Below, piece by piece: positions 43,176 through 50,912 of a DNA stretch of 64,000 bases. Numbering within the stretch: the first letter of the stretch is position 1; the number at the start of each line of letters is the position of its first letter. This stretch comes from Robertmurraya sp047302285 (GTDB lineage: Bacteria > Bacillota > Bacilli > Bacillales > Cytobacillaceae), in assembly GCF_047302285.1 (NCBI RefSeq), contig NZ_CP154845.1, positions 2,852,001-2,916,000 on the forward strand. The letters are read 5' to 3'. The position numbers and the translations under genes were made by a program. The notes beneath the pieces are model-generated. The model had not been told where the DNA came from, made no database searches, and saw nothing but the letters and a program-made list of their open reading frames with translations.

Positions 43176-43726
43176 TACATTCCCCCTAGCTCTTCAACAA
43201 TTATATTTTCGTTCGTATAAACACATATTTCAGCAGCAATTTGTAAAGCAGATTTAGCAATTTCTTTTGCTGTTAAGTGATCACCAGAATACCTTTTCAG
43301 TGCTCTACCCGCAGATAGGGCGTAATTCCCTCCAGAGCCGATGGCTAACACACCGTCATCTGGTTCGATTACTTCACCTGTTCCTGATATTAATAGGATG
43401 CTGTCTTCATTCATCACAATCAACATTGCTTCAAGTTGGCGTAGCATCTTATCACTTCTCCACTGTTTCGCAAGTTCAACAGCAGCTCTTTGAAGATTCC
43501 CGTTATACTCTTCAAGCTTAGCTTCAAACATTTCAAAAAGTGTAAAGGCATCTGCCACTGAACCAGCAAACCCCGCTAATACTTTACCATTAAACAGTTT
43601 TCTAACTTTTCTTGCTGTGTGCTTCATCACAACCGCATTGCCAAATGTAACCTGACCATCTCCCGCCATTGCAGATTTGCCTTTATGTTGTACTGCGAAA
43701 ATCGTGGTCGCATGAAATTGATTCAT
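43175..43726 (-). CDS. hslV: ATP-dependent protease proteolytic subunit HslV (ClpQ/CodW)
   Basis: HslV is the threonine-type peptidase ring of the HslUV protease. The 183-aa sequence begins MNQFHATTIFAVQHKG, with the conserved core GDGQVTFGNAVVMKHTARKV and GFAGSVADAFTLFE. In B. subtilis the mature N-terminus is reported to be a Ser at position 2. Here position 2 is Asn, so the likely nucleophile is Thr7 after removal of five or six residues. The start is fixed by GGAGGAATCTGT upstream, and no other in-frame start lies close enough. Confidence 0.96.
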   Translation of the reverse strand: MNQFHATTIFAVQHKGKSAMAGDGQVTFGNAVVMKHTARKVRKLFNGKVLAGFAGSVADAFTLFEMFEAKLEEYNGNLQRAAVELAKQWRSDKMLRQLEAMLIVMNEDSILLISGTGEVIEPDDGVLAIGSGGNYALSAGRALKRYSGDHLTAKEIAKSALQIAAEICVYTNENIIVEELGGM

Positions 43727-43749
43727 ACAGATTCCTCCTTTGTGGGACT

Positions 43750-44652
43750 CTAAGCCCTCGGATGATGTTCCATATACGTCTTTTTCAAATAATCGTTTGT
43801 CACATGGGTATAAATTTGAGTTGAAGACAAATTTGCATGTCCCAGTAATTCCTGAACGGTTCGCATATCAGCCCCATTATTCAAGAGGTGGGTTGCAAAT
43901 GAATGTCTCAATTTATGCGGGTGTATTTTCCCGTGTAAGGATGATTTCTCAACAATACTGTTTAGAATGGTTCGCAAGCCTCGAGTCGTTAGTGGTCCAC
44001 CGCGAAAGTTCACTAGTAGAACATCATGTGATTTCTTATTCTGCTTCATGATGGCTTCTCTGCCTTCTACTATGTATCTTTCCAATGCCTCTTCGGCGAA
44101 ACTACCGAAAGGAACGTAACGGTCCTTTCTTCCCTTCCCATGAACCAAAAGCGTAGACAAATCCATATCTATGTCCTGCAAGCGAATACTACAGCATTCA
44201 CTTACCCTAATTCCAGTTGCGTAAAGTAATTCAAGTATGGCTCTATTTCTTTGACCTATCGGATCACTAGTGTCACACGCTTGAAAAAGAATCGCTAATT
44301 CTTCTTCATAGAAAAAATTAGGCAACCTTTTTTCTACTTTTGGAATCGAAACTCCAGCAAACGGGTTTTGTGAAACTAGCTTTTCCCTTAGTAAAAATTT
44401 ATAGAAACTCCGTAAACTAGATATTTTCCTCGCAACAGACTTTCTTGAAAGCTTTTGATTGAATAGTTTTGTTAAAAACAACCTTACGTCCGAATACTCA
44501 ATTTCCTCAAAATCAGCGATAGATTGTTCAGACATGAACAATCGAAAATCTATCAGATCCCCATGATAGTACTCGATCGTATACTGGGAATAGTTCTTTT
44601 CAATTTGTAGGTATTGTAAAAACAGCTTCGTGGCAACCTCGTCTTTACCCAA
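43750..44652 (-). CDS. xerC: Tyrosine recombinase XerC (CodV)
   Basis: This XerC-type recombinase resolves chromosome dimers with its XerD partner. The 300-aa protein starts at a TTG preceded by GAGGTGA. The N-terminal SAM-like domain spans about 1-90. The catalytic residues are all present: Arg in ATGIRVSE, Lys in HGKGRKDRYVP, His and Arg in HPHKLRHSFATH, His in LLGHANLSS and the nucleophile Tyr in TQIYTHVT. It heads the xerC-hslV-hslU-codY unit. trmFO, which precedes it in B. subtilis, is missing. Confidence 0.96.
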   Translation of the reverse strand: MGKDEVATKLFLQYLQIEKNYSQYTIEYYHGDLIDFRLFMSEQSIADFEEIEYSDVRLFLTKLFNQKLSRKSVARKISSLRSFYKFLLREKLVSQNPFAGVSIPKVEKRLPNFFYEEELAILFQACDTSDPIGQRNRAILELLYATGIRVSECCSIRLQDIDMDLSTLLVHGKGRKDRYVPFGSFAEEALERYIVEGREAIMKQNKKSHDVLLVNFRGGPLTTRGLRTILNSIVEKSSLHGKIHPHKLRHSFATHLLNNGADMRTVQELLGHANLSSTQIYTHVTNDYLKKTYMEHHPRA

Positions 44653-44683
44653 CTTTATTCACCTCACAGGGCATAGCTATTCA

Positions 44684-44712
44684 ATATTAGCACAATAATA
44701 ATCCCTACGCAA
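44684..44712 (-). promoter_or_regulatory. Promoter of the xerC-hslVU-codY unit
   Basis: TTGCGT and TAATAT are separated by 17 bases on the minus strand, and TG one base upstream of the -10 gives an extended -10. It lies about 32 bases before the TTG start of xerC and downstream of the topA terminator. Confidence 0.7.
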
Positions 44713-44871
44713 GAAAATTTACAAATTTTTCACAAAGTTCTGAATTGTCCTTCGGGTTTCTAAAAAACATGCTTACTTTTCTTTATTTTGCGATTCCTTC
44801 TGCATTTTATAATACGTTTGAAAAATAATAAAGTTTCAAGTAATTTCGCAGAGGAAATTTAATTACGCGCA

Positions 44872-44900
44872 TTTAAAAGAGTGAGCAGTTGCTCACTCTT
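44872..44900 (-). terminator. Rho-independent terminator of topA
   Basis: AAGAGTGAGC and GCTCACTCTT pair perfectly over 10 bp with a 4-base loop, and T-rich sequence follows on the minus strand. The stem overlaps the last base of the topA stop codon. Confidence 0.9.
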
Positions 44901-46978
44901 TAGCTTTGCGGCTCTTCCTTATAGTCGCAATTGACACATTGAACTTGAATTCCTTTTTTGAGCTTCTTCTCCACTAAGAGACTTTCACATTTCGGACAGC
45001 TCCGTGGTAAAGGTTTCTCCCAGGAAATAAAGTCACATTCAGGAAAACGATCACAACCATAGAAAATTCGGCGTTTTTTACTTTTTCTTTCTATAATGTT
45101 TCCTTCATGACATTTCGGACACTTAACTCCGATTTCTTTCACGATTGGTTTTGTATTGCGACAATCTGGAAAGTTACTACATGCCATAAATTTACCATAG
45201 CGACCCATTTTATATACCATCGGGCTGCCACACTCCGTACAATCTTCACCAGCTGGTTCGTCTTTTATCTCAACCTCAGCCATTTCTTTTTCAGCTTTCT
45301 CTAACTGCTTTTCAAAGCCTTGGTAGAAATCGTCGATGATTTTAACCCATTTTGTCTTTCCCTCTTCCACGTAATCAAGGTCCTGCTCCATTTTCGCTGT
45401 AAATTCAACATCGAGGATTTCTGGGAAAAACTCCATAATCAATTGTAAGACAATTTCTCCAAGCTCAGTTGGGATAAAACGTTTATTATCAAGAGCTACA
45501 TAGCCTCTCTTTTGAATCGTATCCAGTGTTGGAGCAAAAGTAGAAGGTCGACCAATTCCGAGCTCCTCTAATGTTCGGACTAACCGTGCCTCCGTGTATC
45601 TTGGAGGAGGTTGGGTGAAATGCTGCTTCGGTTCAATATCCTTTTTCAGCACTTCGTCTCCTTCTTTTAGATCTGGAAGCATATTATTCTTACTCTCTTC
45701 CGCTTGATCATCAGTTCCTTCGACATACACCTTCATAAATCCAGCAAACTTAACTTTTGAGCCTGTTGCTCGAAAGACAACATCCCCGTTTTTCAAATCG
45801 ACACTCATCGTATCCATGATTGCTGGGGCCATCTGACTGGCAACAAAACGCTCCCATATGAGGCGATACAATCTTAATTGATCACGGGATAAATACTCTT
45901 TCATCGTACTTGGTTCACGAAGTGTACTAGTTGGCCTGATTGCTTCATGGGCATCTTGAGCATTTGAATTCTTCTTTTCTTTCCGCTTCTCCGTTTGTAA
46001 AAACGAATCTCCATAAGTAGATTGAATATATTCTGCTGCTTCATTTTGAGCCAATTCCGAAATTCTTGTTGAATCCGTTCTCATATATGTAATTAAACCA
46101 ACTGTACCCTCTTTCCCCAAATCAATTCCTTCATATAATTGTTGAGCAAGCATCATTGTTTTCTTGGCACGGAAATTTAATTTACGTGCAGCCTCTTGTT
46201 GTAAAGAAGATGTTGTAAAAGGAGCTGCAGGATTTCTTTTTCTTTCCTTTTTTGTAACGGAGGTTACGGTAAACTTATTCCCTTTTACTTGTTTTAAAAT
46301 GGCCTTTACATCTTCTTCAGACTTCAGTTCCATTTTTTCTTTCTTTACTCCATAGAAACTAGCATCAAAAGAATCTTTCCCCTTTAAAAACTGAGCATCT
46401 ATCGACCAATACTCTTCAGGTACGAATTCTTGAATTTCTCTTTCTCTATCCATAATGAGACGAACCGCAACAGATTGCACTCTACCGGCACTCAAGCCCT
46501 TTTTAACCTTTTTCCAAAGGAGCGGGCTAATGTTATAGCCAACGAGACGATCAAGGATTCTCCGCGCCTGCTGAGCATCGACTAGATCCATATTAATCGG
46601 ACGTGGATGTTTAAAGGACTCCTTAATGGCATCCTTCGTTATTTCATTAAACACTACCCGACAATCAGAATGGATATCCATATCTAAACTATGTGCTAAA
46701 TGCCAAGCAATTGCTTCCCCTTCACGATCCGGGTCAGCTGCGAGATAGATTTTCTTCGCTCTTTTGGCCGCAGTCTTTAACTCTTTTAAAATAGGCCCTT
46801 TACCACGTATCGTAATATACTTTGGCTCGTAATTATTCTCAACGTCAACACCAGTCTGGCTCTTTGGCAAGTCACGAATGTGACCCATCGACGCCTTCAC
46901 TTTATATTTTTTTCCTAAATACTTCTCAATCGTCTTCGCCTTTGCCGGCGACTCAACGATCACAAGAAAATCAGACAT
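44900..46978 (-). CDS. topA: DNA topoisomerase I
   Basis: TopA relaxes negative supercoils by transient single-strand cleavage. The 692-aa protein has the N-terminal Toprim domain (LVIVESPAKAKTIEKYLG, and AADPDREGEAIAWHLA). The catalytic Tyr is in LITYMRTDSTRIS. Three C-terminal zinc ribbons are visible (CTECGSPMVYKMGRYGKF, CPKCHEGNIIERKSKKRR, CPKCESLLVEKKLKKG), each with two Cys pairs. The ATG at 46978 has AAGGAGG at ideal spacing; the TTG one codon upstream is less likely. It is flanked by a promoter and a terminator, so it can be monocistronic. Confidence 0.98.
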   Translation of the reverse strand: MSDFLVIVESPAKAKTIEKYLGKKYKVKASMGHIRDLPKSQTGVDVENNYEPKYITIRGKGPILKELKTAAKRAKKIYLAADPDREGEAIAWHLAHSLDMDIHSDCRVVFNEITKDAIKESFKHPRPINMDLVDAQQARRILDRLVGYNISPLLWKKVKKGLSAGRVQSVAVRLIMDREREIQEFVPEEYWSIDAQFLKGKDSFDASFYGVKKEKMELKSEEDVKAILKQVKGNKFTVTSVTKKERKRNPAAPFTTSSLQQEAARKLNFRAKKTMMLAQQLYEGIDLGKEGTVGLITYMRTDSTRISELAQNEAAEYIQSTYGDSFLQTEKRKEKKNSNAQDAHEAIRPTSTLREPSTMKEYLSRDQLRLYRLIWERFVASQMAPAIMDTMSVDLKNGDVVFRATGSKVKFAGFMKVYVEGTDDQAEESKNNMLPDLKEGDEVLKKDIEPKQHFTQPPPRYTEARLVRTLEELGIGRPSTFAPTLDTIQKRGYVALDNKRFIPTELGEIVLQLIMEFFPEILDVEFTAKMEQDLDYVEEGKTKWVKIIDDFYQGFEKQLEKAEKEMAEVEIKDEPAGEDCTECGSPMVYKMGRYGKFMACSNFPDCRNTKPIVKEIGVKCPKCHEGNIIERKSKKRRIFYGCDRFPECDFISWEKPLPRSCPKCESLLVEKKLKKGIQVQCVNCDYKEEPQS

Positions 46979-47123
46979 CAATTGTCCTCCTTAAGAGGTA
47001 ATTATATTAAACGATGGACTGTTTGTCCTTTAAAAAGGTACAATGTTAATCATCCCATTTATCAGCATTTCCCATCGAAAACATACATAAAATAGTTTAT
47101 TCTTATTTTTTAAATATTCACTA

Positions 47124-47152
47124 TTATTAAACAGATAAATATCGGTTGTCAA
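47124..47152 (-). promoter_or_regulatory. Sigma-A promoter of topA
   Basis: A perfect -35 TTGACA and a -10 TAATAA are separated by 17 bases on the minus strand. It is the better of two promoter candidates upstream of topA. Confidence 0.75.
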
Positions 47153-47212
47153 GAATAGTGTGTATTTAGCTGATGAAAACTTTAAAATAAATATGTAACA
47201 CCTGATGCAAAA

Positions 47213-47239
47213 TGTATACCAGTTTTAAGATAATTTCAA
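47213..47239 (-). promoter_or_regulatory. Second promoter candidate of topA
   Basis: TTGAAA and TATACA are 15 bases apart on the minus strand, with TG one base before the -10. The short spacer is offset by the extended -10. It lies 60 to 90 bases upstream of the stronger promoter. Confidence 0.4.
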
Positions 47240-47327
47240 CCTTTTTTCGAAAAATTTATTTTTTTGTTCACTTTATCGTGAGGGTTTTTAAAGATTTGGG
47301 TCTATTTTCACAACAAAATACGCTTAG

Positions 47328-48188
47328 TTAGTAAATAAGTTCATTCAATATATCTTCCCCGTTAAATACCAGTTTTGCCCCCTGCTGAATGAGTTCATTC
47401 GCTCCAATTGAATTAGCACTAAAAATGTTTCCTGGGAGGGCAAATACCTCTCTTCCTTCATTTACTGCCAAATTGGCTGTAATAAGAGAACCGCTTTTTT
47501 GTTTCGCTTCGACGATAAATGTTCCATTACTCATCCCACTTATAATACGGTTTCTCATCGGAAATTGCCATCTGGAAGGCATCCTATTAGGCGGATATTC
47601 TGATAAAACGAGCTGTTCTCTCATCATTTTTATCGCTAGCTCTTTATTCGTCTTCGGATAAATATGAAATAATCCTCCTGCAATAACGGCTATAGTTTGC
47701 CCACCAAGACGAATCGTTGTCTCATGGGCAAGCGTGTCGATTCCAGTTGCTAAACCACTTACAATGACAACTCCGCTTTTTATTAATGAAGGAAAAATGG
47801 ATTCGATCGCTTTCTTTCCATATTCAGTTGCATTTCTTGAACCTACCACAGCTAGTTTTAGAGGTTGATTTAGCAATTCGATATTCCCTTTTCCATATAA
47901 AACCCATGGGGGTTCGTACGTTTCCTTTAAACGAGCGGGATACTCCTTATCAAAAATAGTAATCATATGGACTTGATTTAATTCATACTGATGGATCTGC
48001 TCACGAATGGAATGAGAGTGAAGGTCTTGAAGAAGTTTTTCTTGTACTTGGGGAGTGAATGAAGGGATCTTCTTTTGCTCGAAAAGTGTTGAAAGTTCGG
48101 GGTCATGCTTTAAGAGATGATAAATCGTTTTCCAGCCGATTCCTTTACAATGGTGTAAGGAAACGAGTCTTCGTTTAAATTCATCCAT
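47328..48188 (-). CDS. dprA: DNA-processing protein DprA (Smf)
   Basis: DprA loads RecA onto incoming single-stranded DNA during natural transformation. The 286-aa protein has an N-terminal helix-hairpin-helix region (LVSLHHCKGIGWKTIYHLLK) and the Rossmann-like core with VVGSRNATEYGKKA, VSGLATGIDTLAHE and PMRNRIISGMSNGTFIVEAK. No C-terminal winged helix is visible, as in B. subtilis. The ATG at 48188 follows ATAGGAGGATACCTA; an upstream in-frame extension would run across the ribosome binding site and the terminator of sucD. Confidence 0.96.
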   Translation of the reverse strand: MDEFKRRLVSLHHCKGIGWKTIYHLLKHDPELSTLFEQKKIPSFTPQVQEKLLQDLHSHSIREQIHQYELNQVHMITIFDKEYPARLKETYEPPWVLYGKGNIELLNQPLKLAVVGSRNATEYGKKAIESIFPSLIKSGVVIVSGLATGIDTLAHETTIRLGGQTIAVIAGGLFHIYPKTNKELAIKMMREQLVLSEYPPNRMPSRWQFPMRNRIISGMSNGTFIVEAKQKSGSLITANLAVNEGREVFALPGNIFSANSIGANELIQQGAKLVFNGEDILNELIY

Positions 48189-48210
48189 TAGGTATCCTCC
48201 TATAAATATG

Positions 48211-48247
48211 ATAAAAGTTAGTCCCTCCAATCTGAAGAGACTAACTT
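48211..48247 (-). terminator. Terminator after sucD
   Basis: AAGTTAGTC and GACTAACTT pair over 9 bp around a loop of about 15 bases that adds TCT/GAG-type pairs, followed by TTTTATC on the minus strand. It lies in the gap between sucD and dprA. Confidence 0.75.
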
Positions 48248-48258
48248 GGCTCACTTAA

Positions 48259-49161
48259 TTAATGTGTTTTGCAACTTTCATAAAGGCCCTTTTCTTTTAG
48301 GACTTTGATTAAAGTTTCGCCCATGACTGATGGAGTGTCTGCAACAGCAATTCCACACTCATTCATGACGCGAATTTTTTCATCTGCTGTACCCTTACCA
48401 CCAGAGATAATGGCACCAGCATGGCCCATTCGCTTTCCTGGAGGTGCTGTACGCCCACCAATAAAGCCAACAACCGGCTTCGTCATGTTTGCTTTCACCC
48501 ATTCAGCAGCCTCTTCTTCAGCCGTACCACCGATTTCACCTATCATGATGACAGCGTAAGTTTCAGGGTCTTCATTGAATGCTTTTAATACATCAATAAA
48601 GTTTGTACCATTAACTGGATCTCCACCGATTCCAACAGCTGTGGTTTGACCGATACCAGCTTCAGTTAATTGATGAACAGCTTCATACGTTAATGTACCA
48701 GAGCGAGAGACAACTCCTACATGACCTTTTGTATGAATGTAACCAGGCATGATTCCAATTTTACACTCATCAGCTGTGATCACACCTGGGCAGTTTGGCC
48801 CAACAAGGCGAGTTTTCTTTCCTTCCATATAACGCTTCACTTTTACCATATCTAATACCGGAATATGCTCTGTAATACAGATCGCAAGCTCAAGCTCAGC
48901 ATCTACAGCTTCGAGAATAGCATCTGCCGCAAATGGAGCAGGTACGTAAATAACTGACGCTGTCGCACCTGTTGCCTCAACCGCTTCCTTGACCGTATTA
49001 AATACAGGTACTCCTTCTACCTCCATACCACCTTTACCAGGTGTAGTTCCCCCAACAATCTTTGTACCATATTCAAGCATTTGTTTTGTATGAAAAAGGG
49101 CTGTGGAGCCTGTAATCCCTTGTACAATTACTTTTGTATCTTTATTAATAAATACACTCAC
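48259..49161 (-). CDS. sucD: Succinyl-CoA synthetase (ADP-forming), alpha subunit
   Basis: SucD, with SucC, converts succinyl-CoA to succinate with ATP formation in the TCA cycle. The 300-aa protein has the CoA-binding Rossmann part (VIVQGITGSTALFHTKQM) and the phosphorylated active-site His in GKRMGHAGAIISGGKGTADE. The start is a GTG at 49161 preceded by AAAGGAGATAAGTCTC; translated it begins MSVFINKDTKV, identical in outline to B. subtilis. The upstream in-frame extension of 21 residues is not supported. Confidence 0.97.
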   Translation of the reverse strand: MSVFINKDTKVIVQGITGSTALFHTKQMLEYGTKIVGGTTPGKGGMEVEGVPVFNTVKEAVEATGATASVIYVPAPFAADAILEAVDAELELAICITEHIPVLDMVKVKRYMEGKKTRLVGPNCPGVITADECKIGIMPGYIHTKGHVGVVSRSGTLTYEAVHQLTEAGIGQTTAVGIGGDPVNGTNFIDVLKAFNEDPETYAVIMIGEIGGTAEEEAAEWVKANMTKPVVGFIGGRTAPPGKRMGHAGAIISGGKGTADEKIRVMNECGIAVADTPSVMGETLIKVLKEKGLYESCKTH

Positions 49162-49246
49162 GAGACTTATCTCCTTTCTGATATATGTAATTCGACCTCT
49201 AGAGTCGTTCACATATGTGATCAATCCAACATTTATAAAATGTTTG

Positions 49247-50407
49247 TTATCCTACTAAACTAACAATTTTCTGCGCACCGTCAGCCATAGAATCAGCAGA
49301 AATGATATCAATATCTGATTCAGCAAGGATTTTCTTCCCAATTTCTACATTTGTTCCTTCAAGACGAACGACTAATGGCACACTTAGTCCCACTTGCTTA
49401 GCTGCCTCAACAACACCAGTAGCGATGACATCACATTTCATAATACCGCCAAAAATATTAACAAAAATACCTTTTACGTTTTGATCAGAAAGGATGATCT
49501 TAAATGCTTCGGTAACTTTTTCAGCTGTCGCACCGCCCCCAACGTCTAGGAAGTTAGCCGGTTCTCCGCCATAATGCTTAACGATGTCCATTGTCGCCAT
49601 CGCAAGACCTGCACCGTTAACCATACAACCAATATTACCATCAAGTGAAATATAGCTTAAGTCATATTTAGATGCTTCGATTTCCTTTGCATCTTCTTCT
49701 TCAAGATCGCGGTATGCCAAAACATCTTTTCTACGATAAAGCGCATTTGAATCAAAATTTAATTTCGCATCCAATGCCATAACATCCCCGTCTCCCGTTA
49801 CGACAAGCGGATTAATTTCGGCAATGGAGCAGTCTTTTTCAATATATGCTTGATAAAGACCCATCATAAATTTAACGGCTTTGTTCACCAATTCCTTTGG
49901 AATATTGATATTGAAAGCAATTCTTCTTGCTTGGAATGGTTGGAGGCCGACAACTGGATCGATCTCTTCTTTGAATATCTTTTCAGGAGTTTTCTCTGCA
50001 ACTTCTTCTATTTCTGTTCCGCCCTCTTCAGAAGCCATCAGAACAACACGAGAAGTGGCACGATCTAATACAAGACCAACATAGTACTCCTTCTTAATAT
50101 CGCAGCCTTCTTCAATTAATAAGCGTTTTACTTCTTTCCCCTCAGGACCTGTTTGATGTGTAACAAGAGTCTTGCCGAGTATTTCGCTAGCATATGTACG
50201 AACTTCATCTAAGCTCTTAGCAACTTTTACACCGCCTGCTTTACCTCGTCCACCAGCATGAATTTGTGCTTTAACGACACAAACTTCTGTTCCTAGTTCT
50301 TTTGCTGCACTGACAGCTTCTTCCACCGTGAAAGCCACTTTTCCGTTAGGAACGGATACCCCAAAGCTTTTGAGGATTTCCTTACCTTGGTACTCGTGAA
50401 TATTCAT
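49247..50407 (-). CDS. sucC: Succinyl-CoA synthetase (ADP-forming), beta subunit
   Basis: SucC carries the ATP-grasp nucleotide site of succinyl-CoA synthetase. The 386-aa protein starts MNIHEYQGKEILKSFGV and includes KAQIHAGGRGKAGGVKVAKS, the beta-subunit ATP-grasp motif CSIAEINPLVVTGDGDVMAL, and the succinyl/phosphate-binding VNIFGGIMKCDVIATG. An 85-base gap separates it from sucD. A promoter with a cre-like site lies upstream. Confidence 0.97.
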   Translation of the reverse strand: MNIHEYQGKEILKSFGVSVPNGKVAFTVEEAVSAAKELGTEVCVVKAQIHAGGRGKAGGVKVAKSLDEVRTYASEILGKTLVTHQTGPEGKEVKRLLIEEGCDIKKEYYVGLVLDRATSRVVLMASEEGGTEIEEVAEKTPEKIFKEEIDPVVGLQPFQARRIAFNINIPKELVNKAVKFMMGLYQAYIEKDCSIAEINPLVVTGDGDVMALDAKLNFDSNALYRRKDVLAYRDLEEEDAKEIEASKYDLSYISLDGNIGCMVNGAGLAMATMDIVKHYGGEPANFLDVGGGATAEKVTEAFKIILSDQNVKGIFVNIFGGIMKCDVIATGVVEAAKQVGLSVPLVVRLEGTNVEIGKKILAESDIDIISADSMADGAQKIVSLVG

Positions 50408-50480
50408 TTCCCATCCTCCTTATTGTTGTAAAAGGATCTTAGATGACAACTTGCGACCTTTTACTAACACTTTCTAAAAC

Positions 50481-50495
50481 TGGACTGCGCTTTCA
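50481..50495 (-). promoter_or_regulatory. Candidate CcpA (cre) site at sucC promoter
   Basis: TGAAAGCGCAGTCCA on the minus strand matches most of the cre consensus (TGWAANCG half well, the other half poorly). It lies just downstream of the predicted -10, where CcpA binding would repress sucCD when glucose is present. The match is imperfect. Confidence 0.4.
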
Positions 50496-50523
50496 TTTTA
50501 TAAGACTGAAAATAAGTTGTCTA
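50495..50523 (-). promoter_or_regulatory. Sigma-A-type promoter of sucCD
   Basis: TAGACA and TAAAAT, each 5 of 6 to consensus, are 17 bases apart on the minus strand, about 90 bases upstream of the sucC ATG. Confidence 0.65.
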
Positions 50524-50594
50524 CCATTATGCCAAAAATAATAATTTTCTTTCTATTTCACGAACACAAACAATGAGGTTAAATTCCAATCTTT

Positions 50595-50912
50595 CTATTG
50601 ATCAGCTTTAGGTAGTGAAGAGGAAATCTCCTTCCTCCCTACCTCTTGATTCGTTTTATAAATGAAGGCAAACACTTCGGCTACCGCTTGATACAACTCT
50701 TCTGGAATGGTTTCATCAATATTTAGATTCCCTAACAACTCAACAAGAGCCGCGTCCTCTTGAATAGGAATTTCGTTTTTTGCTGCCTCTTCTAAAATAT
50801 TGGCAGCAATCACGCCCTTCCCTTTCGCTATCACTCTCGGAGCATCTCCTTTTTCATGATCATAGCCTAAAGCGATTGCTTCTTTTCTTTTTTCCTTATT
50901 TTTTTGCTTCAT
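50595..50912 (-). CDS. ylqH: FlhB C-terminal-like protein YlqH
   Basis: This 105-aa protein resembles only the cytoplasmic C-terminal part of FlhB (AIALGYDHEKGDAPRVIAKG and NIDETIPEELYQAVAEVFAF). It has no membrane helices. The NPTH autocleavage motif of true FlhB is absent. B. subtilis has the same stand-alone gene next to sucC. Its function is unknown. It overlaps ylqG, a FliK-like protein, by 4 bases (ATGA), so the pair mirrors the FliK-FlhB interaction of the flagellar export system. Confidence 0.88.
   Translation of the reverse strand: MKQKNKEKRKEAIALGYDHEKGDAPRVIAKGKGVIAANILEEAAKNEIPIQEDAALVELLGNLNIDETIPEELYQAVAEVFAFIYKTNQEVGRKEISSSLPKADQ

Larger units (their letters stand above)
46979..47327. 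other. Intergenic region dprA to topA
   Basis: This A/T-rich stretch of almost 350 bases has no gene on either strand. It holds two promoter-like sequences facing topA and a long 5' leader (about 140 bases from the nearer promoter). I see no strong hairpin or known riboswitch in it. In relatives topA is regulated by supercoiling, which the promoter arrangement could serve. Confidence 0.65.

Noticed and set aside
50595..50912. Truncated flhB pseudogene
   Set aside because: The short FlhB-like gene is intact, has a coupled start with ylqG, and the same stand-alone gene occurs in B. subtilis, so it is a real gene and not a fragment.
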